Source of the DNA: Toxorhynchites rutilus septentrionalis
Lineage: Eukaryota > Arthropoda > Insecta > Diptera > Culicidae
Length of the DNA stretch: 64,000 nucleotides
Direction: 5' to 3'
NCBI RefSeq assembly: GCF_029784135.1
Contig: NC_073746.1
Coordinates: forward strand, 183,649,983 to 183,713,982
Each line of letters starts with the position of its first letter. The first letter of the stretch is position 1. Positions 46,901-52,860 of this stretch are shown piece after piece. The position numbers and the translations under genes are program-made. A model generated the notes under the pieces. The model did no database searches. It was not told the DNA's origin and saw only the letters and a list, made by a program, of their open reading frames with translations.

Positions 46901-49480
46901 TTTTTGAATTGCAAAACTAGAAATACATACAACATACACACAGCATACATATTTAACCCGACAGGCGAATAAAACAAACCCGAATGATGACGATATATGA
47001 GACCGGTGATGTCATTCTGCCATATAAAGAAAGAAGTGTAAAACGAATGCAAATCAACATCACGTCGTAAGAAGGCGGCCTCAATTGACCATCTACGGCA
47101 AGTATATTCCAGTAGATAGCAGGTTTTTTTTTGCGTGGTATATAGAAACTCGGTAAAAATTTTCGTCCGAGACTGTAGTTTGCGTGGTCGGTAAAGTATA
47201 CAGTGTTCCATTGGCGCTGAAAAATAAATACTCACCCACAGGTACAGATCTCACAGATGCATTGTTCTTTCACAATTTTGTCCGTTTGCTTCTTAATCTT
47301 GCTGAGTCTTCGGTTCTCTTCACTAAGGTCACTTATTTCTTGGACAACAACTTTATCCTGAAATGAAAAGTAGCAATATATAGAATGACCCAAGTGGTTG
47401 GCAGTGGTTGCGGCATACTCACCACTGTGTCAATACTTTGCAAGTTTCGCACCCTCTCCGATTCATTCAGTTCGGTTCGTCCACTACTTTCCTCAAGGTA
47501 GCTGATTTTTTCAAGCACATCTGTGTACTTTTTTTGATCTACAGTTTTCCATTGTTTAGTATTCGCATCATAAACCTGACCAATGGATAAAACTTGTTGA
47601 AAAGATCGTTTTCACGAAAGAATGAGCCTTCTGGGACTTACCTTTGTCAGTTGAATTGTGGTTGTAATATTTGCAAGCTCAGGACGTTCTACTTCTAACT
47701 CGTGCACTATTTCTTCTGGAATAGTGACAGTGATATCCTTCTCCAGAACAGTTTTCTGGTCTACCAATTCCCACCGTTTTAGTTTTGGATTATACAGTTT
47801 TGCTTCGAAAGATGTTTTCGTGACATTCGTTACGTCATCCTCAATATCCTGAATAATCGCATCTCTGGAAACAACTTTCTCATCCACGAGATTGAGTCGT
47901 TTCACTTTTTCATCATACGTTTTACGTTTAAAAATTGCAGCATTCGATTCACGCTGCTCGTGATAGTCAGTGACTTGTTTCCGTGATCTGGATTTTTCAT
48001 CCATTTGCTCATAGTGCGATGATTTTTCATAATTTTTCGTTGATTCAGAGTGTTGCGTTCTTGATGATACATCTTGACTCGATTCGGTCATTAATTGAGT
48101 GCTCTGAATAGTATTCGATTGGGAATCATGGGCGGATGAAATGCTGGCGATAGTATGCGCTGAGGCGCTCTTCGGAAGCATATTTGATTGAGTCACATTG
48201 TCTTGAATCTTATAATTTTCCAGTGTCATTGAATCGATTATGGAATCGTTCGCTTCAACGCTGTGAATGTTCGAAACGTTGACAACGTTTGACGAAGTTT
48301 TCTGCTGCTTTGAGGACGAAACATGAACCGAAGAACTAGTTGCCAAGGAATGATTCGAGTCTTGAATGTTACTACTTTGAACGATTGTTTCTCCCGATTT
48401 GGAAGACGATTTGTTGCTGACGATTTTGTTTCCCAATGTGTCATAAATAATCTCCGTTGTGGGAGCGATTTTTTCAGCAAAAGAATAACTTTGTCTATCA
48501 GAGAAAGTCTTAGTGTTTCCGGTATCATCCACATGAAGAGATCCACCGTGAATAACGGAATAATTTCCAATGTCCTGAAACTGACTACCCACTTTCAGGC
48601 CATAATCCTTACTATCCGTTTTTGATGTCATAGATTTATGGAATGAATTATCTAGCGTATCACTTATATTGGAGATGTTCACAATGTTTGACGAACTTTT
48701 TTGTTCAACTGAAGATGACGTGATGGCCGACGAATTTATAACGGAATGGCTCGAGTCTTGGATGTTTCGGCTTTGTATGATATTTCCTCCTGACTTGGAA
48801 CTTACTGTTGTGCTGGTGATTTTATTCCCTGCCGAGTCGTACATGATCTGTGTGGTCGGAGCTGTTTTCTCAGAAAACGAATAACTTTGACTATCCGAGA
48901 AATGTTTCGCACCACCAGAAGAACCCGCAACGTGATATTCGCTACTCTGAAGGAAGGAATCATTTCCGGTGTCTTTAAGCTGCTTCTCAAATTCAAGAAC
49001 TGAATCTTTCAGATCCATATCAGACTTTATGGATTGCACGTCGAAATCTTTTTTGTGGAATGTACTGGTATTGAGGGCGGTTCCCATTGAAGATGATAAG
49101 TTTACGGTTTTTGATTCGGCAACATGTACCGACTTTTGAGACTGCGAAGAACTTGATTCACTTATAAACTTCTCACTACTCATAACCTGAGATTTTGACG
49201 ATTGCTTTTCATTTATGGCACTGCTAATTGTGGTTGAATTTGCACTACTATTTCGCACTGTCTTGGAATTCGACATTTTACTGGACGAACTTGAAGATGC
49301 AGTCTGCATTCTGCTGCTACCACTTATATTCACTGGGGGATTGTGCTGCTCTGTGATCACATTTGACACGTCAGTAGCAGCATGTTCCATGCTGCTAACA
49401 GCAGAATGAAACGATCTTTCTGCATCAATTAAATTCTGGCTTTTCAGCTTATCCTGTTTGTCTCGTTTGTTCAAGCCCAT
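21961..49480 (-). CDS. giant SAXO/MAP6-like repeat protein, five coding exons, about 4,070 aa
   Basis: Five minus-strand exons join in frame: 49480-47642, 47575-47423, 47357-47236, 32124-32033 and 31967-21961 (12,213 nt, 4,070 codons plus TAA). Donors are GTAAGT, GTGAGT, GTGAGT and GTACCA, and all acceptors end in AG. Introns are 66, 65, 15,111 and 65 bp. The protein has a Ser-rich N-terminal part, three 'Y-D/N-x-x-x-K-x-W-x-x-V-D-x-K' repeats (residues about 522-630), a cysteine motif C-I-C-E-I-C-T-C-G-R-H-N-C-F-N-C (697-712), about 82 modules of 29 residues (about 808-3172), and a Ser/Thr/His-rich tail with a duplicated ~180-residue unit. CxCxxCxCGRHxC upstream of repeated modules is the hallmark of SAXO proteins, relatives of MAP6, which bind and stabilise axonemal or cytoplasmic microtubules through such modules. 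Cytoskeletal function is therefore inferred from architecture. The start was chosen at 49480 (CCAAGATGG context); the reading frame upstream has no ATG. Confidence 0.8.
22730..23870 (-). repeat. internal duplication in the C-terminal region (~180 aa, two copies)
   Basis: Copy 1 starts near 23862 and copy 2 near 23321. Each has, in order, V-I-D-G-K-V-V-T-D-K, a hinge, D-(E/D)-R-R-V-T-G-H-D-E, H-A-S-D-(I/V)-G-x-x-V-Q-V-R-K-L, G-K-W-V-T-R-T-V-T and Q-K-H-S-S-M. The conserved islands inside otherwise low-complexity sequence look like short folded or binding motifs. The 'GKWVTRTVT' and 'RKL' pieces recall the 'KRWELVDQK' repeats of exon 1. Confidence 0.8.
24650..31755 (-). repeat. coding tandem array: 29-aa modules in 58-aa (174-bp) pairs
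   Basis: Modules alternate between an A type (R-P-E-D-N-L-R-P-E-G-T-F-E-T-P-D-K-P-K-Y) and a B type (R-P-D-D-N-L-R-S-E-G-E-F-D-R-P-E-K-T-P-F), each joined by a P-A-E-R-P-K-Q-I linker. This gives a 174-bp DNA period. The first ~16 and last ~12 modules are diverse, some with H-E-D-N-L or V-E-R-S-Q-I variants. The central block (about 26.2-29.8 kb) is nearly uniform, with longer repeats at multiples of 174 bp (for example 26304 and 26826, 522 bp apart). No unit breaks the reading frame. Confidence 0.95.
32033..32124 (-). CDS. exon 4 of the SAXO/MAP6-like gene (second half of Cys motif)
   Basis: 92 bases with acceptor TTTTTTCCAG|T and donor AAAG|GTACCA. It completes the split Gly and continues R-H-N-C-F-N-C-G-G, so the joined motif is CxCxxCxCGRHxCxxC. 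The remainder is a Thr/Ser-rich linker ending N-T-E-N-F-Y-Q-K. The phase fits exon 3 directly across the 15.1-kb intron, so no missing exon is required. Confidence 0.8.
32560..32660 (+). pseudogene. short RTE-like endonuclease fragment
   Basis: Contains 'GAAGAATTCTA.GCGCAG' and K-I-V-I-N-D-L-type sequence that match the endonuclease units at 58857 onward. It is cut off by the MITE at 32663. The preceding 32125-32559 holds nothing I recognise. Confidence 0.45.
32663..32948. mobile_element. TTAA-flanked MITE (piggyBac-like), 286 bp
   Basis: Flanked by TTAA at 32659-32662 and 32949-32952. The left end CACGTTGAGCCCCG and the inverted right end CACGTTCAACCTCG share 11 of 14 bases. TTAA duplication is the signature of the piggyBac superfamily. 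No transposase is present. Confidence 0.6.
32953..34400 (+). pseudogene. R1-clade non-LTR retrotransposon RT remnant
   Basis: Reading across several frames: G-K-I-L-E-R-I-I-L-D-R-L (33127 on), Q-F-G-F-R-K-G-R-P-T, T-I-D-V-R-N-V-F-N-S-A-N-W, K-I-T-E-G-V-Q-Q-V-S-I-L, then the catalytic F-A-D-D-I-A-L-T (33595-33618), Y-L-G-V-M-I-D-D-R-L-S-F, and a C-terminal zinc-type region F-L-S-G-Y-G-C-F-R-Q-Y...C-P-E-C near 34175-34260. These are R1 hallmarks. The usual G-V-P-Q-G-S box is degraded to G-V-Q-Q-V-S, and frameshifts and stops are frequent. The first endonuclease ORF is missing. Confidence 0.75.
34401..35180 (+). repeat. R1-type 3' tail with ~81-bp tandem repeats
   Basis: Three clear copies of a unit beginning AAATCCCGCGAGGGTGGC and containing 'GTTGGAGGGCAA' and 'CCTAATCGGTACACGT' start at 34462, 34543 and 34901. 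A decayed copy lies near 34825. Between them, 34624-34680 matches the 3' part of the SINE at 44616-44770 (CGAACCAGCC..AAAGTCACTA) without its tRNA-like head. The segment ends with 'CACTCGACGTCTGGATTAACCC'. Confidence 0.6.
35181..35737. other. intronic sequence without recognised features
   Basis: No conserved reading frame or repeat with a second copy in the window. A near-palindrome TTGTTTACAAACAA at about 35476-35489 is the only local symmetry. Confidence 0.5.
35738..36271. mobile_element. foldback MITE with long inverted repeats, about 530 bp
   Basis: The left arm has 'GGGCCTTATTTCCGTATAC' plus 'ACTTCACG' and the right arm has 'CGTGAAGTGTATACAGGAAT' plus 'AGGGCCC', exact or near inverses extending about 50 bases inward. 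The middle is AT-rich and non-coding. No target duplication is obvious. Confidence 0.6.
36272..37019. other. intronic sequence without recognised features
   Basis: AT-rich. A short run of 'AAAAATCAGGA' pieces near 36305-36350 resembles the 46390-46610 repeat region. Nothing else is supported. Confidence 0.5.
37194..37280 (+). pseudogene. mariner transposase, N-terminal part
   Basis: ATG at 37194 gives M-E-K-E-Q-Y-R-S-V-I-R-F-L-F-L-E-G-K-S, the usual helix-turn-helix start of mariner transposases, reaching ...K-E-R-L-D-V where the I-type element's poly(A) tail, seen here as a T-run, interrupts it. The C-terminal part resumes at 43390. Confidence 0.75.
37802..41482 (-). pseudogene. I-type ORF2: endonuclease, RT, RNase H; two nonsense codons
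   Basis: One frame of 1,226 codons with only two stops, TGA at 40574-40576 (in place of Trp after P-P-S-L-W) and TAG at 39884-39886 (in place of a residue before F-G-F-R-R-G-K-G-T). Order of domains: AP-type endonuclease from the start (Q-W-N-C-R-S-I-I-P-K, L-G-D-L-N-S-H-G, G-S-D-H-L-P-I), RT (L-D-I-K-G-A-F-D-S-V, G-L-P-Q-G-S-C-L-S-P, catalytic L-A-D-D-G-V), RNase H (F-T-D-G-S, A-E-L-G-A-I, F-S-D-S-L-S-S, W-V-P-S-H-C-S-I-P-G-N-E-K-A-D), then a CxCx7Hx4C finger (C-D-C-G-D-G-Y-H-D-I-E-H-V-V-W-S-C). The start codon overlaps the ORF1 stop (ATGCCTGA), suggesting coupled translation. Confidence 0.85.
41475..42869 (-). CDS. I-type ORF1 nucleocapsid-like protein, intact, 464 aa
   Basis: Unbroken from ATG at 42869 to TGA at 41475-41477. 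The N-terminus is very acidic (E-E-Q-E-D-E-A-D-V-E-E-E). The central part has the R-V-Y-V-P-C-C-N-V-E-I-D-G-V motif. Three zinc knuckles follow: C-N-K-C-M-Q-L-G-H-T-A-A-Y-C, C-A-D-C-G-E-S-H-D-G-T-S-C and C-L-H-C-D-E-A-P-H-D-L-S-Q-C. A basic K-R-S-L-K-E-R-S-K-R-T stretch comes next. Such proteins bind the element's RNA. The homologous ORF at 52861 is frameshifted. Confidence 0.85.
   Translation of the reverse strand: MAEGGEDPPSTSLNVSDADPPPEEQEDEADVEEENSVYEVESSEDEEIDEKHDFRLKEYPEGFKGPFIVYFRRKSKPLNVIRISKELTQKFSKVTEITRMGPDKLRVVVSCRTQANAITRCDLFAIEYRVYVPCCNVEIDGVINENGLTRKEILDGVGRFKNSSLKSVKILECDRLKSVSLKNDKRVLNRTNSFRVTFEGSALPNYVAIGALRLPVRLFVPRVMKCNKCMQLGHTAAYCCNKQRCADCGESHDGTSCAKERKCLHCDEAPHDLSQCPVYIQRGEKLKRSLKERSKRTYAEMLKSSASTTQDNPYSILQNDEPVADAPNAGSSGTSQGAIRKRKITSFPSLPRKKTETSQIGMKPRIERAENRPKQVPPGLSGSSTHQGSSALPGAEPNTSVPFSRSRQQPQSGLLALSDLVDNILNALNINDPLKSIVLCLLPIVRTFLKEKCGFLAAFISLDA
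43390..44334 (+). pseudogene. mariner transposase, main part (degenerate)
   Basis: Starts with V-V-Y-G-D-S-S-P...V-K-N-W-F-N-E-F, then D-E-P-R-P-G-A-P-K-T-A-T-T-E-D-N-V. After frame changes come T-V-D-D-T-W-I-H-W-Y-T-P-E (first catalytic Asp), L-F-H-H-D-N (second), Y-S-L-D-L-A-P-R-G-F-F (where the third catalytic Asp of D,D34D, normally in A-P-x-D, reads Gly), and the C-terminus L-K-G-D-Y-V-E-K before TAA at 44332-44334. It is inactive because of frameshifts, a palindromic insertion at 43766-43811 and the lost Asp. Confidence 0.75.
43766..43811. repeat. perfect 18-bp-arm hairpin inside mariner transposase
   Basis: Arm TACACCAGAGACCAAGGA (43766-43783) and its exact inverse (43794-43811) are separated by 10 bases. 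The insertion falls directly after W-I-H-W-Y-T-P-E-T-K, breaking the frame; S-P-G-E-R-A-P-K-K resumes behind it. It looks like a templated inverted copy made during repair. Confidence 0.8.
44616..44770 (+). mobile_element. tRNA-derived SINE with 11-bp target duplication
   Basis: Target duplication ACGCCAATAAA at 44605-44615 and 44771-44781. The head has pol III box A (TGGCGTAGTGGTAA) and box B (GGTCACGAGTTCAATTCTC); the tail has 'GTGACGAACCAGCC' and 'AAAGTCACTA' and ends A-rich. The same family is inverted at 50970-51117. Aedes carries tRNA-SINE families such as Gecko, but I cannot assign this one by name. Confidence 0.85.
44782..45336. other. intronic sequence without recognised features
   Basis: AT-rich, with a 78-codon open frame on the plus strand (44941-45177) that has no recognisable motif and lies antisense in the intron. 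I do not call it a gene. Confidence 0.5.
45337..45957. mobile_element. TTAA-flanked MITE (piggyBac-like), 621 bp
   Basis: TTAA at 45333-45336 and 45958-45961. The left end CACTTTGACGTCCG and the inverted right end CACTTTGGCGTCCG differ at one base. A short TAGATC microsatellite (about 45467-45487) lies within. No transposase frame. Ends differ from the 32663 MITE, so this is a second family. Confidence 0.7.
45962..46434. other. intronic sequence without recognised features
   Basis: AT-rich, no frame or repeat of note until the 46440 duplication. Confidence 0.5.
46435..46745. repeat. ~160-bp tandem duplication
   Basis: 'ATCAGGAAGGTTGGTATCTCTG.CTGTGGGTGG' occurs at about 46441 and 46602. Each is followed by 'CACAAGAAAACA', 'AAATGCCGGCACGA' and 'CAGAGGCTTGGTTTGGTACT'. 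The second copy has a doubled 'AACAAGAAAAC'. Confidence 0.75.
46746..47235. other. intronic sequence next to the exon 3 donor, no recognised features
   Basis: AT-rich; open frames are short and lack motifs. The donor GTGAGT of exon 3 begins at 47235 on the minus strand. Confidence 0.5.
47236..47357 (-). CDS. exon 3 of the SAXO/MAP6-like gene (first half of Cys motif)
   Basis: 122 bases, phase 0 in and phase 2 out. After a charged, probably coiled-coil stretch (D-L-S-E-E-N-R-R-L-S-K-I-K-K-Q) it ends C-I-C-E-I-C-T-C-G, with the Gly codon split by the donor TGTGG|GTGAGT. The four cysteines (697, 699, 702, 704) are the N-terminal half of the SAXO-type cysteine motif. Confidence 0.8.
47423..47575 (-). 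CDS. exon 2 of the SAXO/MAP6-like gene
   Basis: 153 bases, phase 0 at both ends, with acceptor TTGGTCAG| and donor GTG|GTGAGT. It encodes residues 614-664, starting V-Y-D-A-N-T-K-Q-W-K-T-V-D-Q-K. This is a third copy of the repeat that ends exon 1, and that continuity is the main reason to join the two. The rest (L-E-K-I-S-Y-L-E-E-S-S...E-R-V-R-N-L-Q-S) looks helical. Confidence 0.8.
47642..49480 (-). CDS. exon 1 of the SAXO/MAP6-like gene
   Basis: Encodes residues 1-613 and ends exactly after a Lys codon at AAG|GTAAGT. The bulk is Ser/Thr/Gln-rich and likely disordered. It contains an internal duplication about 131 residues apart, marked by F-S-D-(S/R)-Q-S-Y-S-F-(S/A)-E-K-(T/I)-A-P-T-T near 48880 and 48490. 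The last 90 residues turn acidic and ordered, with two 'K-x-Y-(D/N)-x-K-x-K-R...V-D-(E/Q)-K-x-V' repeats at residues about 522 and 563. Only one long frame is open on this strand over 1.8 kb, which supports coding. Confidence 0.85.
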
Positions 49481-50035
49481 CTTGGAAGTTGAAACACCAC
49501 AATAATAATCAATCAATTTTCGCTTGCACTCGATCACTTATAGACTTAGACTTTAAACACACTTTATCTCATGCCTTCACTTTTCGTTCCAAAAGCATTC
49601 ACTCATTAATATAGATAAATACACTTTTATAATTTTCTTCTTATTTATTCACAGTTTCGCAGATCTCAATGAGGTCATCAGTGCGAGAGCATCAGCGGTG
49701 TGTAGCACTTGTTTTGCGGTTAGTACACTGTTTAAGCTGCGCGATTTACTACGGCAAGTTCGCAGGAGAGGGAGATCACTTGTTTGCTGTTCCACGAGTT
49801 CGAAGTAACTAAGAGGACTTCGCCGAGTTCATTCAATTAAATATCATCGAGAGCAGCGAGTGTCGCGCGAAGGTCTTTTCAATCTATGGCGAGAAAACAG
49901 CGAGACATTGCATTTATGAGTGGGATCGTGACACCTACGTACAAATACTACGGTACTGGCCGTACAACGCGTAGCCTCAGCGCACACTAGGCGGCTGCCA
50001 GAGCCGATGACACAAACTGAACTGAACTGTCCACT
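49481..50035 (-). promoter_or_regulatory. 5' untranslated and likely promoter region of the SAXO/MAP6-like gene
   Basis: Directly upstream of the chosen ATG. The first ~200 bases are AT-rich leader-like sequence and 49680-49990 is more GC-rich. No clear TATA with correctly placed initiator was found, so the transcription start is not fixed and a 5' non-coding exon further upstream remains possible. Confidence 0.3.
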
Positions 50036-50969
50036 TAATGTATCACTGGTCCATGGTTCAAATGAACATTCGAATTCGCGCGTTCACTCTCACTCTCTTT
50101 TAAATCAACACCCGTTCATTTAATTTTATCTTCTACATTTCCTCATGCATCTCTCCTCAACAGGTCATAGTTTGATAATCCCACTCAAATTTAATTGCAT
50201 CGGTAGACTTCACTGAAAGTTGTGCTAAATAAAAACAAGCCTAAAACTGTAGCACTTTTAGTAAAATGGAACCTTTATCAAGAAAGTGAATGAAATTCTA
50301 TAATTAGACGCTTGCGTGAATGGATCATTCATCCTGCCACAAGCTTCGTCATAATCGTCATAATCAAGAAGCTTTGAACGCAAACACATCATCTTCCTTT
50401 TTGTCCAATTTTGTATAAACGCTATACGAATCGAATCGAGCGCTGGTCGAGGTGAATCACTGTTTCATGTTGTATTTCGAATCCAAATCTGGACCTATTC
50501 GTGTGCCCACGTATTGTGGAGCAGGAATTAATTTATGGTCCAACCCACGTAATAATAATCGGGCGAAAAAGTCTCAATGGCGAGTTTTGTTTGGTTCGGT
50601 TGCAGTTAGGACTTTGCCGAAATATCCGGCTTTTTCTTATATTCTTGTTGATTGTTTTTTTGACTAGGAAGGGATTGAAAAAGTATGTCTTTGTTGATAA
50701 CCAACATTTGAGTTATTTCTTCAATATTCGAATGAGAAGCGATTGCATCCTTTGCTTTCATTTTTTTTGTCTGAGATCAAATGCGACATGAAAATCGTAT
50801 TCAATGGTTTACAGCGACAGTAAACTCGAATCACGAAAATGTCATTGTTTGAGCCTAGTTGTAAAAATAAAGTTGTAATAACTATCATTGCACAATGGTC
50901 CAGGAAGCGCATTTAAGTGGAAATTTGCATCTAGCGCTCAGCAGTTATACTCTAGACAAAAACTGTCTT
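50036..50969. other. intergenic sequence without recognised features
   Basis: AT-rich. Two overlapping plus-strand frames (50452-50667 and 50501-50791) lack motifs and are not supported as genes. Ends at the left target duplication of the SINE (50956-50969). Confidence 0.5.
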
Positions 50970-51117
50970 TTTCTGTATTATACTGACTTTCAGCACTTTT
51001 GGCTGGTTCGTCACTTTACTTCCAAGTTTTTGAAGAAAGTTGGGAGTGACAATCGAACTCGTGGTCCTTAGCGTGAGAGGTATGGATGTTACCACTGCAC
51101 CAGATTGCCTTCACACT
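50970..51117 (-). mobile_element. tRNA-derived SINE, inverted copy with 14-bp target duplication
   Basis: Reverse complement of the family at 44616-44770: 'GGCTGGTTCGTCACTTTA' (tail), 'AATCGAACTCGTGGTCC' (box B) and 'TACCACTGCACCA' (box A). Target duplication CAAAAACTGTCTTT at 50956-50969 and 51118-51131. Confidence 0.85.
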
Positions 51118-51131
51118 CAAAAACTGTCTTT

Positions 51132-51454
51132 GACAATGTTTTTAAATATGATAGAGCTCTCATTTTTATATTATCAAAAATAGGGTGATCGAAATTTTCG
51201 ATGAGATATAAAATCTAACTTCTTTTTTTTTATAGATAGAGGTAAACATAGTTCGACAATGTTGCAACCCCAGATATTGTAAGCAACATTGTTGAACAAT
51301 TTCTATCTCTTAAAATAACTTCAAGCTTTTTTCTAAGTTGCGTTAGGGTAACCATAAGCTCTAAAAGTTGTCAGAAGACAACTTTGATGTAAAATTTAAA
51401 ATATAAAAGTTAGAGCAAAAAAAAACGTTTTTTTTCATAGTCAATCTCAGTCGC
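51132..51454. other. intergenic sequence without recognised features
   Basis: AT-rich; contains 'CAACATTGTTGAACAA', a small imperfect inverted repeat near 51285, but nothing assignable. Confidence 0.5.
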
Positions 51455-51650
51455 GGTGCTGATGTGTAACAAGTTTTTTTACTCAGTTGTGCTCTCACTC
51501 CTTGTATACACATGCGCTTTGGCGAATGAGCACCCCAGAAACACAGATCAAATGTTTTGTTGTCAGCCTCGTTTTTACACTGAGTTTTGCGCCGAATTTG
51601 CGCCGTATTTTTATACCTGTTTTACATCGCCCTTGAATCTGGTTTGCTTT
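51455..51650 (+). repeat. interspersed repeat shared with 19977-20160
   Basis: Same order of motifs as the copy in the gypsy remnant (GGTGCTGATGTGTAACAAG, TGGCGAATGAGCAC, TTTTGTTGTCAGC, GCGCCGTATTT). Its right boundary is not sharp; sequence beyond 51630 is not shared. Confidence 0.7.
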
Positions 51651-52421
51651 CTCTGTTGAGTTAGTTTTCTGCACATAAGCGCATGCGGTTAGTATGGAAG
51701 CGCGCTGTTGTTTTTATGCTTTGCTTAGAGCGAGCGAAGACAAAACGGGCGCCAGAATTTGATGTGTGTATGTATAAAATGAGGCGCGCATCACACAAGC
51801 GAGAAGTGATGTTTAGTATCTGAACTCTGTGCTCTCTTGTTTAGGATTTTTTTTACACTTCGTACCAAGAGAAAATACGTGTTTGTTATGAACGCGCTCT
51901 GATGGAAATTAAACTCAAGTGATTAAAATCAATATTTTGATTTGTATGTTTGCGACAACTCATCTCACAGTAGGCCGATTCAAATGAAATCAATTTTATT
52001 ATTCTGAGTGTACCGTCGTGCTAAAGTGGAAGCGTAGTCGCGATTTTCCCGCGTTCAAAATCTGTTCCAGACGGTACATAAGTGCAACATGCCTCAGACA
52101 TACATTGACGAACACAGAATATATCATTGAAACCTGTCGCGAGTTACGAGTAATAGTAATAATAGTAATACGAGTTATTGTTACCACTAATACTCGTGTT
52201 AGCGACATACTCGTGTTAGCGACAAATGTTAATTTAATCGATAATTCATCAGAGGTTTATGTTCAATTTTTTTTCCAAGTGAATGGAAAAGTATATGCCT
52301 TTGAATTCTATATTTTTAATGTTTTCACTGTGCTCAACACCTCTCATTCTGATCGCGTCAAAGTCACTCGATCTATTATGGAAGCCACCATATCTTTTAG
52401 CTTCTATTTTTAACCAAAATC
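51651..52421. other. intergenic sequence with minor simple repeats
   Basis: Contains a short AGTAATA-type run near 52150-52170 and a 14-bp doublet 'ACTCGTGTTAGCGACA' near 52190-52225. A 131-codon plus-strand frame (52018-52413) has no recognisable domain; I leave it uncalled. Confidence 0.5.
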
Positions 52422-52860
52422 AATAACAAAAGAGATCATTCGTCTTCCTAAGTTCGAAGCCGCCGGACGCATATATTTCGTGATCGTGTATCGTTGAAGT
52501 GATACCGTTATTCTCGTGGCTGGTCAAGTGATTGTGCGCAATAACGGGATTCCCTAGATTGTAACTGGATTGCATTGAAGCGGACACAACAAGCAGGAGG
52601 AAGAAGGCCTGCAGCGCGGGCGCTGTATGCTGTGTGCTGGTGAACTTATCGCCTCTCGTCATCGACACCATTATCGTGCTGTGGTGCGATACACCGGTTC
52701 AGCTGCACCGAAGGATTGATACGCGTTGGAGATTATCCGCACTGGTGTAGTGTGCATTATAAGTATAAATAATTTTATTAGGTTAGGTTTATTAGGTTAA
52801 GAAAGAAAAAACAAAAAAAAATTGAAAAATTAACTAAAAAGTGTACATCTGCCACTTTAA

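Larger units (their letters stand above)
32125..47235 (-). other. intron 3 of the SAXO/MAP6-like gene, 15.1 kb, transposon-filled
   Basis: Bounded by GTGAGT (minus strand, from 47235) and TTTTTTCCAG (ending 32125). It contains an R1-like remnant, two TTAA-flanked MITEs, a foldback element, a mariner carrying an I-type element, and a SINE. The other three introns are 65-66 bp, so nearly all the length comes from insertions. Confidence 0.8.

Noticed and set aside
52018..52413. 131-codon frame as a candidate gene
   Set aside because: No motif, skewed Ile/Val-rich stretch produced by a simple repeat, no second exon or homologous copy in the window.
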